A stretch of DNA of 64,000 nt. It comes from Pseudarthrobacter sp. C4D7 (GTDB taxonomy: Bacteria > Actinomycetota > Actinomycetes > Actinomycetales > Micrococcaceae). Numbering within the stretch: position 1 is the first letter of the stretch; every line of letters starts with the position of its first letter. Shown piece by piece: positions 19,001 through 27,057 of this stretch. The position numbers were made by a program, and so were the translations under genes. The DNA lies in NCBI RefSeq assembly GCF_013359725.1, contig NZ_JABFMW010000018.1:1-64000 (forward strand). The letters run 5' to 3'. The notes below the pieces were generated by a model, which was not told where the DNA came from, made no database searches, and saw only the letters and a list, made by a program, of their open reading frames with translations.

Positions 19001-21493
19001 CCATGTGCCCCATTCGTTGGTTGACCGGACGGTGCCGCGGTTGGCCTTTACGCGCCAGATGCCGCCACCGACGCTGGTGACAGTGGCATTGGGGTCGGCC
19101 AGGATCTCCTGGACGAAGCGCTGGTGCTCCTCGGGCGAGATCCAGACCGCACCCAGCCGGGCTTCGACGTCCTCCATCCCTACCTTGGGTGGCTGGACTT
19201 CCTCGAGGGCCTGGACGTTGACGTTCCAGCGTTCGTCCTCGGCCGCGGCCGCACGCGCGGCATCGAGCTTGGTTCGGACGTTGCCGGACAGGTACTCCGG
19301 GGCCGTGACCAGTCTGCCCGTCTCGGGGTCGTCGAAGACAAGGGTGCCGAGCTGGTCGCGGGCTTCGTCTTCGGTGACGCCCAGCAGGTCTGCGATCTGT
19401 TCCAGGTCCGGGGATCCGTAGGTGTCCAGGGTGATCGCAAGGGCTTCGTCAACGTTGTCCGCTCCCATGGCGGGTTTGCGGGCCACTACCTGGCGGTGCT
19501 GCAGCAGCGCGGCCGGGGTGGCGGTCTGCGTTTCGTCGTTGAAGTTTTCCAGGGCGCCCGGAAGCGAGCCGAAGGGGTCTTTGGAGCTCAGGAGCCGGTA
19601 GGCCGGCGACAGCCGGCGGGTGATGATGTCCTCGCCGGTTTCCTTGTCGGTGCGGACCGTTTCGGTGTAGCGGTTGACGGGCCCGTGCTTCGGGACGAAC
19701 GCCGCGTAGCGGGACGCGAGACCTGCGCGCATGGTGTCCAATTCCGGCGTGTCTTCGCTGTCAGAGGCTTCCAGTTCCAGCAGCGTCCGTGCGCCGTCCC
19801 GCAGTGTCAGCAGGTCCCGCAGCTCTGCGGCGTGGGCCTTGGGCACGGGCAGCTCTTCGGCCTCTCCTGCCCGCACAATGGTGAAGGACCCGTCCGGCTG
19901 GGCGTTGATGGTTCCGTCCCACTCCGGGCCGGTCGCGGGCAGCAGAGCAGTCGCGGTCTTCCCTGGGGCACGTTCTGCGGGGGTATGGGCCAGGTCGCGG
20001 TCCAGCGCATCGGTGACAATGACGTTGAGCCGGTCGGCCAGCAGCTGCGGCACGGCCGACAGGTCAGCGGCTTTGACGCTGATGGTTTCATCGCCGTACA
20101 TGCCGTTCCCGACGGTGATGTCTCCCAGGACGTTCTGGGGATTCATATCGAAGTAGGCGTTGATCTTGATGTTCCGGTCCCCGGCAATGGCGGGGGTGAC
20201 CCGTTCCCATTCGGTGTTCATGGGTTCACGGCCGGGCTCGCGTTTGCGCAGCAGCAGCAAGTCGGTGAGGGCTTCCGTGCCGGCGGCGCGGCGGTGTGCT
20301 CCGCTGGGCAGGCGCACTGCGCCCACCAGGTCGGCCATCGCGCTCATCTCGCGCCTCGAGGTCGGGTTGGCCGCGTCCATGGTGAAACTGGAAGTCAGGA
20401 CGGCGACGTAGCCGCCCGGTTTCACGGCCGCGAGGCTCTTGAGGATGAAGTGGTTGTGCATCGAATGCCGGGAGTCCGGGTTATGCGTCTTGTCGTACAG
20501 CGCGTTGTTGCTGAACGGGACGTTCCCTACTGCCAGATCAAAGGAGTTGGGCTTGACCGGGGTATCGGCAAAAGATTCGCTGCGGATGGTCGCGTGAGGG
20601 TACAGGCCGCGGGAGATGGACGCTGTCAGCGGGTCCAGCTCAACCCCGGTCATGCGGGCAGCTTCCGGAGCGAAGCCGATGAAGGTACCGGCTCCGGAGC
20701 CAGGTTCCAGCACCTCTCCCCCGGTGAAGCCCAGGCGCTCTACGGCTGACCAGATTTCCTTTACCAGTGCTGCGTCGGTGTAGTAGGCGTTGGTCGTGGT
20801 CCTTGATGCGGCGGCATACTCCCGCTCGCTCAGAACCTCGCGCAGCTGGGCACGTTCGGCTGCCCAATCGTCCTTGTCGAACAGCTGCGGCACTGCTCCC
20901 CAGCTGGACCACTGCGCCAGCGCACGCTGCTCATCTGCCGTCGCTGACCGCTGCTGCTCCTGCAGCTCCCGCACGATGCGGATCGCTTCAAGGTTCGCCG
21001 CGAAGCGGGCCTTCTGCCCGGACGGGGCAAGGTCTGCCTGGGACTGGGGACGGAACCGGCCGGCGACCTCGGCAGCTGCCGGCTCCGGCGACGGTTCGGG
21101 CTCTAGTTCTGCTCGTCCTGCTGGCTGGGGGCCGGTTCCATTTCCTCCGGTTCCTGGGGCAGGCCGTCGTAGATCATCTCCTGGTACACGATCTCTCGCG
21201 CCCGCAGCTTGGCCATGTTCACCAGGCCCACGTACTCCAGCGGGTTCTCCTGCCCGCGGGGCGGGATCAGGTCCTCGCTCAACGCCCAGATCCGGTCCTG
21301 AATCTCCCGCCCCAAAGTCGAAAAGTGTGTCTCTGGATCCGCTATCTGCGCGAAGCTCTCCGGGTCGTGATTCTTCATGGTTTCCATGGCGTGTCTGCCG
21401 TGCTCGTTCATTGATTACCTCTTCCGGTTCGGCCCACAAGGACTCCAGGCTCAGCTGACCCTCAATGTGGTTTTTCGATTTCCTCGGTGCCAT
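16013..21493 (-). CDS. Giant N6-methylase/SNF2-type helicase protein
   Basis: The open frame encodes about 1,826 residues. A methyltransferase-like domain has motif I EPGSGAGTF (about residue 276 from the frame start) and the degenerate motif NVPF (about 333). It is followed by an SF2/SNF2 helicase with EVGAGKTAE (about 961), FVDEAHDY (about 1,126), TGTPIANS and QRDGRIIRQGN (about 1,481). The long C-terminus is coiled-coil. Such fusions occur on phages and conjugative plasmids, for example DarB-like antirestriction proteins, and may protect or process incoming DNA. The start is uncertain: the ATG at 21491-21493 has GGAGGGGG in front, but codons covering 21411-21103 look non-coding in this frame because another gene occupies them. 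Confidence 0.8.
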   Translation of the reverse strand: MAPRKSKNHIEGQLSLESLWAEPEEVINERARQTRHGNHEESRPGELRADSGSRDTLFDFGAGDSGPDLGVERGPDPAPRAGEPAGVRGPGEHGQAAGARDRVPGDDLRRPAPGTGGNGTGPQPAGRAELEPEPSPEPAAAEVAGRFRPQSQADLAPSGQKARFAANLEAIRIVRELQEQQRSATADEQRALAQWSSWGAVPQLFDKDDWAAERAQLREVLSEREYAAASRTTTNAYYTDAALVKEIWSAVERLGFTGGEVLEPGSGAGTFIGFAPEAARMTGVELDPLTASISRGLYPHATIRSESFADTPVKPNSFDLAVGNVPFSNNALYDKTHNPDSRHSMHNHFILKSLAAVKPGGYVAVLTSSFTMDAANPTSRREMSAMADLVGAVRLPSGAHRRAAGTEALTDLLLLRKREPGREPMNTEWERVTPAIAGDRNIKINAYFDMNPQNVLGDITVGNGMYGDETISVKAADLSAVPQLLADRLNVIVTDALDRDLAHTPAERAPGKTATALLPATGPEWDGTINAQPDGSFTIVRAGEAEELPVPKAHAAELRDLLTLRDGARTLLELEASDSEDTPELDTMRAGLASRYAAFVPKHGPVNRYTETVRTDKETGEDIITRRLSPAYRLLSSKDPFGSLPGALENFNDETQTATPAALLQHRQVVARKPAMGADNVDEALAITLDTYGSPDLEQIADLLGVTEDEARDQLGTLVFDDPETGRLVTAPEYLSGNVRTKLDAARAAAAEDERWNVNVQALEEVQPPKVGMEDVEARLGAVWISPEEHQRFVQEILADPNATVTSVGGGIWRVKANRGTVRSTNEWGTWRRPAPDLLQSILEQKSIQVEDKDEDGKLVANLEETEAAQEKAEALQERFAEWVWEDPERASRLIEEYNRRFNSIALRDYTKEGGRLTLPGLAKTFTPHPHQRTAVARIISEPAVGLFHEVGAGKTAEMVMGAMELKRLGMATKPMVVVPNHMLEQFTREWLELYPQARLLSAGSDDIKTRSGDLTTRRQFVARAAANDWDGIIMTQQAFKSIGVKAETIEAYQESIIADVRQTIVNAQAEGEDRTTVKKLETKLQAEEERMKRLMDTAPDTGLTFEDTGVDYLFVDEAHDYKNLRTVTNIKGAEIAGSMRATDMHLKLEYLRQTHGERVVTMATGTPIANSITEAHVMQRYLRPDLLQAAGVENFDVWGATFGETVTAIEMDAGGRLKNKPRFAKFKNVPEMLRSFHVFADVKLSEDLNLKTPNLARRPGDGERQPELVLIPQPPELADYMKGLADRLDSLSGWAEKGADNALNVYNDGRKAALDLRMVGIEPESGTKIDQVVAKTLKVWGENRDNEYETSFRSGVPSSTRGALQIIFCDLGTPSKDTGPDGKPVWTAYQQIKDQLVAGGIQPEQIRFIQEAPKPDQKAQLFAQCRSGEVAVLVGSTAMMGTGTNVQLRAKAIHHVTCPWRPADLTQRDGRIIRQGNANAEVHNFQYATVGSYDSAAWDGIQRKATMIQQVLRGRLDIREIEDVGDLALNAAQIKAATSGNPLVMEKIEADAARTKLERLKRAHEKGQSSLAWTRSSAQASIARAESALPAVQAALPLITSTAGENFSATIDGRSYTKRTEAVAAISEWIRAHTPDYGNYYRQERDYGTMATLGGHQLQVRNAGEHSRLGSYQDLAITIKDVPAPPLVLTRMELLEGNSGIITKLENKVTALPDYEAQLRQTIEEKNAVLADVEKQAGKPFKYEDKLTQARATCAELDERLKASIEPAQQQEPPATAAADPVAEKHRRLLAASFPTRPGTAGPSAGPGHTRTTQPLRDRSPGWER
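21103..21411 (-). CDS. Small helical protein nested in the helicase 5' end
   Basis: The 102-residue protein has a protein-like sequence with motifs such as HAMETMKNHDPESFAQI, THFSTLGREIQDRIWALSEDL and EYVGLVNMAKLRAREIVYQEM. The ATG follows AGAGGTAATCA, a good ribosome site. I recall similar small proteins (DPE.F...LG.....I......L......YL..VG.LN.A...AEE.V) encoded directly before such helicases in actinobacterial elements, with no known function. It overlaps the 5' part of the helicase frame completely, in another frame. The helicase may therefore begin downstream, or the two genes overlap for about 300 bases. Confidence 0.7.
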   Translation of the reverse strand: MNEHGRHAMETMKNHDPESFAQIADPETHFSTLGREIQDRIWALSEDLIPPRGQENPLEYVGLVNMAKLRAREIVYQEMIYDGLPQEPEEMEPAPSQQDEQN

Positions 21494-21560
21494 GCGCGCC
21501 GCTCCCCCTCCGTTTGCTTCCACGCTAGCGAAGGCCTTTGAGGATTAACAGCCGGCCCGG

Positions 21561-22325
21561 CTACCGGCGAGAGGGATGAATTCGAGAAGCTGCAATCCTT
21601 TGGAGTTCTTCTTCAGTCAACAGATAGCTTTTCCTGCCAGCTTTTCGAGCGGGGTTTTGCTTCACCTCGCGGTACTCGGTCAACATACGAGAGTAGACGG
21701 GAATCGATTGGTGATGAGAGTTCCCGCGCTCTGGCCCAAGTACAAACTCCTCCTGCTCTGTCCATTTATCGTTCTCCACGAGAAAACGGACGTAGTCCGA
21801 CATCTGGTTTTCCAGTGGGTCGTTGTGATCGAATCCATCGAACGTCAGTGCCCGACGCAAGGATTCGGCATTCTCTACTCCGTCTTCCTGCAGAGCATCC
21901 AAGCTGTAGAGCATCATGCGGAACATTTCGAGAACATCCATAACGAACTCGCAGTTACGCGCTGTCAGTTCTGGTCGAAGGCCAGCAAACTCCATCCAGT
22001 ACTCGGTAGTGAAACCCCGTTCCAAGACTTTGGCACGCTCCAGCTGGTACTCCCTGTCCCCATCAACATCGTTCGCGTCATCAGGGAGCACGCGCCCAAG
22101 GATCCGATGAAGCAGAGACAGAGTGTGCCGGTCGAGAGCGGAAAGCGTTTCGGGCTGCAGCTCCTTCGTCCTGTCGCCTTTGCCCCCCTGATCTTCACGA
22201 TATGCAAACACTGCATCCTGAAGACGATCTCGCACGAAGTCACTAAGAGTCTGTCGTTCTTCATCTGCCCTGGCCTGCAGGGCATCTCTTACTGCATCGT
22301 CTAGGCGAACCGTGATCGTAGCCAT
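21561..22325 (-). CDS. YfbU-family protein with N-terminal RHH domain
   Basis: The 254-residue protein begins with a ribbon-helix-helix (MATITVRLDDAVRDALQARADEE... at 1-40) and continues into a YfbU domain at about 65-215 (SLLHRILGRVLP..., YQLERAKVLERGFTTEYWMEFAG, CEFVMDVLEMFRMM). YfbU proteins are widespread with no settled role. The RHH part should bind DNA, most likely the palindromes at 22341-22385 in its own promoter. It is divergent from an Mrr-like nuclease gene, so it may regulate that gene or work with it. Confidence 0.82.
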   Translation of the reverse strand: MATITVRLDDAVRDALQARADEERQTLSDFVRDRLQDAVFAYREDQGGKGDRTKELQPETLSALDRHTLSLLHRILGRVLPDDANDVDGDREYQLERAKVLERGFTTEYWMEFAGLRPELTARNCEFVMDVLEMFRMMLYSLDALQEDGVENAESLRRALTFDGFDHNDPLENQMSDYVRFLVENDKWTEQEEFVLGPERGNSHHQSIPVYSRMLTEYREVKQNPARKAGRKSYLLTEEELQRIAASRIHPSRR

Positions 22326-22340
22326 AACTCGTCCTTTCGT

Positions 22341-22385
22341 TATGTATTACATAGAAGACTACACGTAAGACGTTAATACGTGTAG
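22341..22385. promoter_or_regulatory. Divergent promoter with two palindromic operators
   Basis: TATGTA-t-TACATA at 22341-22353 and CTACACGTA-(9)-TACGTGTAG at 22359-22385 are perfect inverted repeats in the AT-rich gap between yfbU-like and the nuclease gene. An RHH regulator encoded next door is the natural candidate to bind them. Confidence 0.6.
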
Positions 22386-22418
22386 TACGTTTGTTCTGCG
22401 GCAACGGGACGGAAGCTA

Positions 22419-24182
22419 ATGAGGGAGAGCCAGGGCATGCACCAGGGGACAATTGAGTGGCGAATCATTGGCGAAGAACGCTTCAACCGAGTAGTCGAAG
22501 CGCTCCTTATGCGTATGTTCCATCAGCCCCCGGCGTCGAGAGTCGAAGTCATCGATGGGCGGGGCGGGGACGGTGGCATCGATGTAGCGGTGTACGTTGA
22601 CGACAAGGTAGACCGGATATTCCAACTCAAGCACTTCCCTGAGGGGTTCTCGGGCGGGTTCCGAGAAAACAGGCGCCCGCAAATCAAGAAGTCGTTCGAA
22701 ACCGCGTGGAAAAATCACCAGCCGCCTCGCTGGGCCCTTGTCTTTCCAGGAAACCCCACGGTCAACGAGAGCAAATTCGTGACCGTACTCGGGCAGAACA
22801 AGAAGGTCACAGCTACCGTGTGGGGCCAAGCCCGATTGGACAGCGAAATGGCTAAATTCCCGGATCTGCTGGCATGGGCCACCCGCGACAGCTTGGTGGA
22901 GACGCTGAAGACTTTCCACCAGGAAAAGGCGGCCCTGGAAGGACCTAACGACTTGGAGGATCGCGCCCGGGCACTTCACCAACTCGTTGATGGCCGCAGC
23001 GCCTACTGGGGCGTGGACTTCGGAGTCACTGAGCACGGCGTCACAAAGATTATTCGCGCCAAAAATCCGCGCGCTGCCGAGTTGGAGCCCTTGGGTTTCA
23101 GGTTCAACGTCAGCACCAATGATGAGGCCTTGAGCCGGAGTATCAAGGGGGTACTCGATTACGGCGCCCGTCGCAAGGTAGCTATCCCAGGTGCAGCCGT
23201 AAGCGACTTCTCGACAATAGGACCTGATTGGTTTCAGGAAGCCGGCGACGTTCAGCTGGTAGAGCTGCCCGCGGAGGAGTGTGTGCCGGCGGATCGCCCG
23301 ATTCCGTTGAGTTTAGAATTTTTGGACAGCGCAGGATTCACCAGCGCGCGGCACCAAGGCTTCCTAACCCGCAAAAGCAGCGGTCTGAAGGGCATCGGAT
23401 TCACTGCTCGCTTCTGCCGGGTACTTGAGCTCGACGCGGAGATTCCCTTCGACACTTCGGAGCCGGGGAACTTCAGTATCAGCCTGGATCTAGCAAATGC
23501 ATCTGTATCGGATGCTAAGAACGCTCTGCGGATCATTGAGGAGTTCAATGAGGGTGCGTCCATACAGATTCTTTGGGACGGAAAGAAGCTTCTGAAGGCA
23601 GCTACAAACGAACAGATACTAGGGCTGGCGGACCCCGCTTCAGAGCTACTGATCGATGATCTTTCAGTACTGGAGAAGCGACTTAACGCAGCATTTGTCG
23701 TGCCCGTTGCAGTGACGAACCGGGAACGAGTCATGATCCGCATAGCCCGGCTGCTAACGGAGGGTCATGCTACGTGGCTTCCTCCAGAGATTTCCCTTAC
23801 CGCGGAAATTTCAGATGACTTCCCTGATGAGCTTGCCCATCATCTCGCGGAGCACCGCGCAGTACTGATGCAAATTCCTGCCCTGCCAATCGAGATTCAG
23901 GGAAGCATGTTCAACATGGGTCCGGCGCTCCTACATCATCCAGACGCTGTGGTGCAAGATCATGAAGTAGTGCTCAAGGCTATTGCTGATGGCACGGCGG
24001 CAGGGATGACGGTGAAGTTTGATCCGGCCGATGAACAATTAATCCGGGTCATTCCAATGCCTGAGAACGGTATAACGCCGAAAGTTGTGGATTGGGGTCT
24101 TCCTGATATTCCCGTACCAGGTTTGGAACAGCAGAGCAGGGAAGACGTGGAACTTTTCGAGGAGCCCGATAGCGAGATGTAG
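22419..24182 (+). CDS. Large protein with N-terminal Mrr-like nuclease domain
   Basis: The product is 587 residues. Residues 15-140 look like an Mrr-type PD-(D/E)xK fold: helix FNRVVEALLMRMF, then GGDGGIDV (49-56, Asp55 as metal ligand), then a strand with the QLK triad (69-71) in place of ExK, as in Mrr-type enzymes. The remaining 440 residues are not recognised. They seem mixed alpha/beta, with no helicase or NTPase motif. It is a candidate defence effector or modification-dependent nuclease. A second ATG at codon 7 has GAGGGAG in front. The 201-residue membrane protein starts 15 bases after its stop, so they may be a pair. Confidence 0.65.
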   Translation: MRESQGMHQGTIEWRIIGEERFNRVVEALLMRMFHQPPASRVEVIDGRGGDGGIDVAVYVDDKVDRIFQLKHFPEGFSGGFRENRRPQIKKSFETAWKNHQPPRWALVFPGNPTVNESKFVTVLGQNKKVTATVWGQARLDSEMAKFPDLLAWATRDSLVETLKTFHQEKAALEGPNDLEDRARALHQLVDGRSAYWGVDFGVTEHGVTKIIRAKNPRAAELEPLGFRFNVSTNDEALSRSIKGVLDYGARRKVAIPGAAVSDFSTIGPDWFQEAGDVQLVELPAEECVPADRPIPLSLEFLDSAGFTSARHQGFLTRKSSGLKGIGFTARFCRVLELDAEIPFDTSEPGNFSISLDLANASVSDAKNALRIIEEFNEGASIQILWDGKKLLKAATNEQILGLADPASELLIDDLSVLEKRLNAAFVVPVAVTNRERVMIRIARLLTEGHATWLPPEISLTAEISDDFPDELAHHLAEHRAVLMQIPALPIEIQGSMFNMGPALLHHPDAVVQDHEVVLKAIADGTAAGMTVKFDPADEQLIRVIPMPENGITPKVVDWGLPDIPVPGLEQQSREDVELFEEPDSEM

Positions 24183-24196
24183 CAGCGTGGCGCACT

Positions 24197-24802
24197 TTGC
24201 GGGTTAGCAACGGCGAGTTGGAGCATCTGCGCAAGCGCCAGATGCGGGAGCATCGAGCAATGGAAATGCTCGCCACACTCATGGACATTCTTAAAACTGT
24301 CGCACTGCCCCTTGGCATAGCAATCATCACTGCCCAGGTGACGCTCAATGCTGGGCGTCAACAAATTCGTGCTCACGCAGCTGAGCGCAACGAGAGCCGC
24401 CAGTATGAACATCAAAAACGCCTAGAGGACAACGACGCGTCAGCGCGTGCTGTCCGAGGGGAGACCATCGAAGCCATCAGTGACGCCATGGACCAATACG
24501 TAGAGGATGTTCGAAGCGAGAAGAACCCCACCACTGCAGCTGTAACCCGCTCACTCTTCCGCCTCTCCAGCCGCTGCTCTGCTGACCACCTGGCCGACAC
24601 GTGTCGAAGCTATGTTGAGGACTCTGCTCGGGCCCCTGACCGCGGGCATGTGGTGGAGGCGATGCTCGATATCCGCCGGCGGTTACTCGGCTGGCATATC
24701 GGTCATCTCACTCTCGAAGACACTGAACGCCTCATACAGGAGGGCCACCGGGAACTAGTGGAGCACCTCGACGACGTCCGGGCGGCTGAGGGCGCGAGTT
24801 AG
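24197..24802 (+). CDS. Hypothetical single-pass membrane protein, coiled coil
   Basis: The 201-residue product (TTG start; an ATG at codon 16 is possible) has one hydrophobic segment at about 31-48 (ILKTVALPLGIAIITAQVTL). A charged coiled coil follows at 50-90, then a helical C-terminal domain with Cys, His and Arg. No family is recognised. It closely follows the Mrr-like nuclease gene, suggesting coexpression, perhaps as a membrane partner. Its 3' end overlaps the convergent resolvase gene by 48 bases. Confidence 0.55.
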   Translation: MRVSNGELEHLRKRQMREHRAMEMLATLMDILKTVALPLGIAIITAQVTLNAGRQQIRAHAAERNESRQYEHQKRLEDNDASARAVRGETIEAISDAMDQYVEDVRSEKNPTTAAVTRSLFRLSSRCSADHLADTCRSYVEDSARAPDRGHVVEAMLDIRRRLLGWHIGHLTLEDTERLIQEGHRELVEHLDDVRAAEGAS

Positions 24803-25336
24803 TGATGAGACGCTGACGCTGAGTATCTGGGCGGTCTCCTTGAGAGTTTTCCCTTGTCTGCGCAGCTGGCGGGCAGCCTCTGTTTTCGAGGGAGTCATTG
24901 TTCGAGGGCGGCCGCCAAGTCGCCCTCGTGCTTTGGCTGCCACCAGGCCGGCCTTGGTCCGTTCGGAAAGGCGGGACCGTTCGTACTCAGCGAGGGATGC
25001 GAACATGTCAAATATGAGCTTGCCATGTGCGCTAGTGGTATCGAGCCAAGGTTCAGCGAGGGAGCGGAAGCCTATCCCCCGCTGTCCAAGCACCGTCACG
25101 ATGTCAGCCAAGTCCGCGGTGCTGCGGCCCAGCCTGGTCAGATCCGCAACTGTCAGGACATTACCGGGCTGTAGGTAGTCAAGGCATTCCTTCCAGCGCG
25201 CCCTGGCCTGAGTGGCGCCGGACGCGTACTCCTGAAACACGCGCACTGCCCCTGCGGCGACGAGTGCATCCACTTGCGAGTCCAATGACTGCCCGCGGGT
25301 GCTGACCCTCGCATACCCAATTGCATTTCCCGACAC
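24755..25336 (-). CDS. Serine recombinase, resolvase/invertase family
   Basis: The 193-residue protein is a complete small serine recombinase. Ser12 sits in YARVSTRGQSLDSQ, conserved arginines lie in LTRLGRS, helix E follows EYERSRLSERT, and the C-terminal HTH is at about 155-190. It should cut and rejoin DNA at paired sites (resolution or inversion). No transposase is adjacent, so it may resolve plasmid multimers or be a remnant of a Tn3-like element. The ATG start gives the usual length. Repeats at 25358-25396 are candidate binding sites. Confidence 0.9.
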   Translation of the reverse strand: MSGNAIGYARVSTRGQSLDSQVDALVAAGAVRVFQEYASGATQARARWKECLDYLQPGNVLTVADLTRLGRSTADLADIVTVLGQRGIGFRSLAEPWLDTTSAHGKLIFDMFASLAEYERSRLSERTKAGLVAAKARGRLGGRPRTMTPSKTEAARQLRRQGKTLKETAQILSVSVSSLTRALSRPDVVEVLH

Positions 25337-25357
25337 GTCAAAAAGCCTTCACTTTGG

Positions 25358-25396
25358 GTTTTGACCAGTTTTCATTTCGACAACCAGTTTTGACCA
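25358..25396. repeat. Direct repeats upstream of the resolvase
   Basis: GTTTTGACCA occurs at 25358-25367 and again at 25387-25396, in the AT-rich gap before the resolvase start. This could be part of a res site or an operator. Classical res sites have three inverted-repeat subsites, which I do not see. Confidence 0.4.
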
Positions 25397-25542
25397 ACAA
25401 TACGAGTGATTTTTAGTCTTTTTTCGAAGGCGTGCCGGATGTCGGTCAGAAACGGTCGTTATTGAGGCACGCTTGGCCGTGGGCAAAATACTTCTTGGCC
25501 CAAGGACTGGGCAGGGGCCAGTGCGCTAACTAACCTCTGGTT

Positions 25543-26916
25543 ATGGATGAATCAGCCCTCAGGGCCCTTCGCGCGGGCACTGGGCCCTGGAGTAGATTTC
25601 GGGCATATCGAAATAGCGAGGACCGGCTGGATCTCACCGGAGCTCGCCTCGCCGGCGCGAACCTTAGCGGAGAAGACCTAAGCAATGTGGACCTGAGCGG
25701 AGCAGACCTCACCGGGACGAACCTGGCTAGCGTTTCCCTTGAATATGCCAACCTCACAGGCGCGAACCTGAGGAGCGCGAATCTCACAGGTGCCATCCTT
25801 TATCGTGCGAATCTCACCGATACGAAACTCACAGGCGCCGTCCTCACACGAGCCGAACTCGGCAGAGCAAATCTGACTGGCGCCGATCTTGCCTCTGCTG
25901 ATTTCAGCGCTTCAGACCTCGGTCGGGCCAACCTCACCCAAGCGTTTTCCCCGCAAGCGGATTACACGGCGGCAGACCTACATGGCGCGATCTTCACCGG
26001 GGCAAATCTCACAGAATCCAAGCTGATTCATACGACACTCTCAGAAGCCGTACTTACTCGAGCAGACCTGACCGGGGCTGACTTCAGCGACGCTATCCTC
26101 ATTGGGGCTGACCTCTCCCACGCACAGCTCCTTGACGCGAACTTCGCTAGAGCGACGTTTGATGACAAAGGACTGCAAGCTCCCCCCCTCCACGACCGAG
26201 CCAATGCGGAGGCGGAATTTTTAGAACCGGGAGCCATCCGACTTCAATCGGACCTTCCTCCTAACGCCGATCCTGAAGTACTTGCTAGATTTGCGGCCTC
26301 CGCGGCCGTCATCGCCCGATTAGCATCGCAAGTAGGTAGCCAGCTAGAGCGCAGCCTGTTTGGGGAACCGTCCCCAGAAACGAACCGTGGCGTCCTGGTC
26401 ACGACAACCGAAGCTGACACTGCTGTTATCAGAATCAGTCGCGCCCACTATGGGAGCCCCTGGTGGATGGACTTGATTGAGACCGTGCCCCCCGCGGTCC
26501 AAGGTGCCGCGGTTACAGCTGCCGGATCCACCGCGGCATTTCTCTTGCGAAAACGAAGCCAAGGGCTCCTTTCCCTCTTGCTAACACTCGCTCGGCGTCA
26601 AGAGCGAGAACCGTACATGGAGGAACGTGTCCTCGAGCAACAGGGGCGGCTTGTAGACCGACAAATATCAAACGAACGTAAGGGTGCCGACCATGCTCAG
26701 GAGCAACTGCGCAGGATGCAGGCAGAGGATGCTGTCGCCCGCTACAAGCGACTGCAGATTGAACCGGCAACCGAATATGAGCTTGAAGAACGCATCAACG
26801 AGGCTGTGACCGACGGGGAAGCAAAGGCCGCGCTCCTCAAAGCTAGCCCCGACATTACGCCCCTCATAGAGAACGGCCTGACCGTCATCGTTTCTTCGGA
26901 CGATGAGAATGCCTAA
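25543..26916 (+). CDS. Pentapeptide-repeat membrane-associated protein
   Basis: The product is 457 residues. Residues 29-205 consist of about 35 pentapeptide repeats of form A(D/N)LxG/X, which fold into a right-handed beta-helix. Behind it lie a linker, a modestly hydrophobic segment near 305-330 that may be membrane-associated, and a highly charged coiled coil at about 335-400. Pentapeptide proteins include DNA mimics that protect gyrase, but the added C-terminal half speaks for another role. It lies in the accessory island without close partners. A 140-base gap separates it from the DUF3644 gene. Confidence 0.85.
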   Translation: MDESALRALRAGTGPWSRFRAYRNSEDRLDLTGARLAGANLSGEDLSNVDLSGADLTGTNLASVSLEYANLTGANLRSANLTGAILYRANLTDTKLTGAVLTRAELGRANLTGADLASADFSASDLGRANLTQAFSPQADYTAADLHGAIFTGANLTESKLIHTTLSEAVLTRADLTGADFSDAILIGADLSHAQLLDANFARATFDDKGLQAPPLHDRANAEAEFLEPGAIRLQSDLPPNADPEVLARFAASAAVIARLASQVGSQLERSLFGEPSPETNRGVLVTTTEADTAVIRISRAHYGSPWWMDLIETVPPAVQGAAVTAAGSTAAFLLRKRSQGLLSLLLTLARRQEREPYMEERVLEQQGRLVDRQISNERKGADHAQEQLRRMQAEDAVARYKRLQIEPATEYELEERINEAVTDGEAKAALLKASPDITPLIENGLTVIVSSDDENA

Positions 26917-27057
26917 ACAGGCAGGGTGGCGTTGATCTGCTCAACCCTGTTGCTTCGCTTGCACTTTCAGGTTGCAGCTGCATTACATCAGGTCATCGCG
27001 CATCAATTGGCCCCAACATCCCCATAAGGCTGTCAAAGGCGACATAGGCTGAAGCCC

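Noticed and set aside
19124-20749. Long open frame of 541 codons on the plus strand
   Set aside because: It lies opposite the methylase-helicase gene; the translation is Val/Gly/Arg-rich without domains, typical of an antisense shadow in high-GC DNA.
25600-26160. Short periodic repeats resembling a CRISPR array
   Set aside because: The 15-base periodicity comes from pentapeptide codons, not from repeats with spacers.
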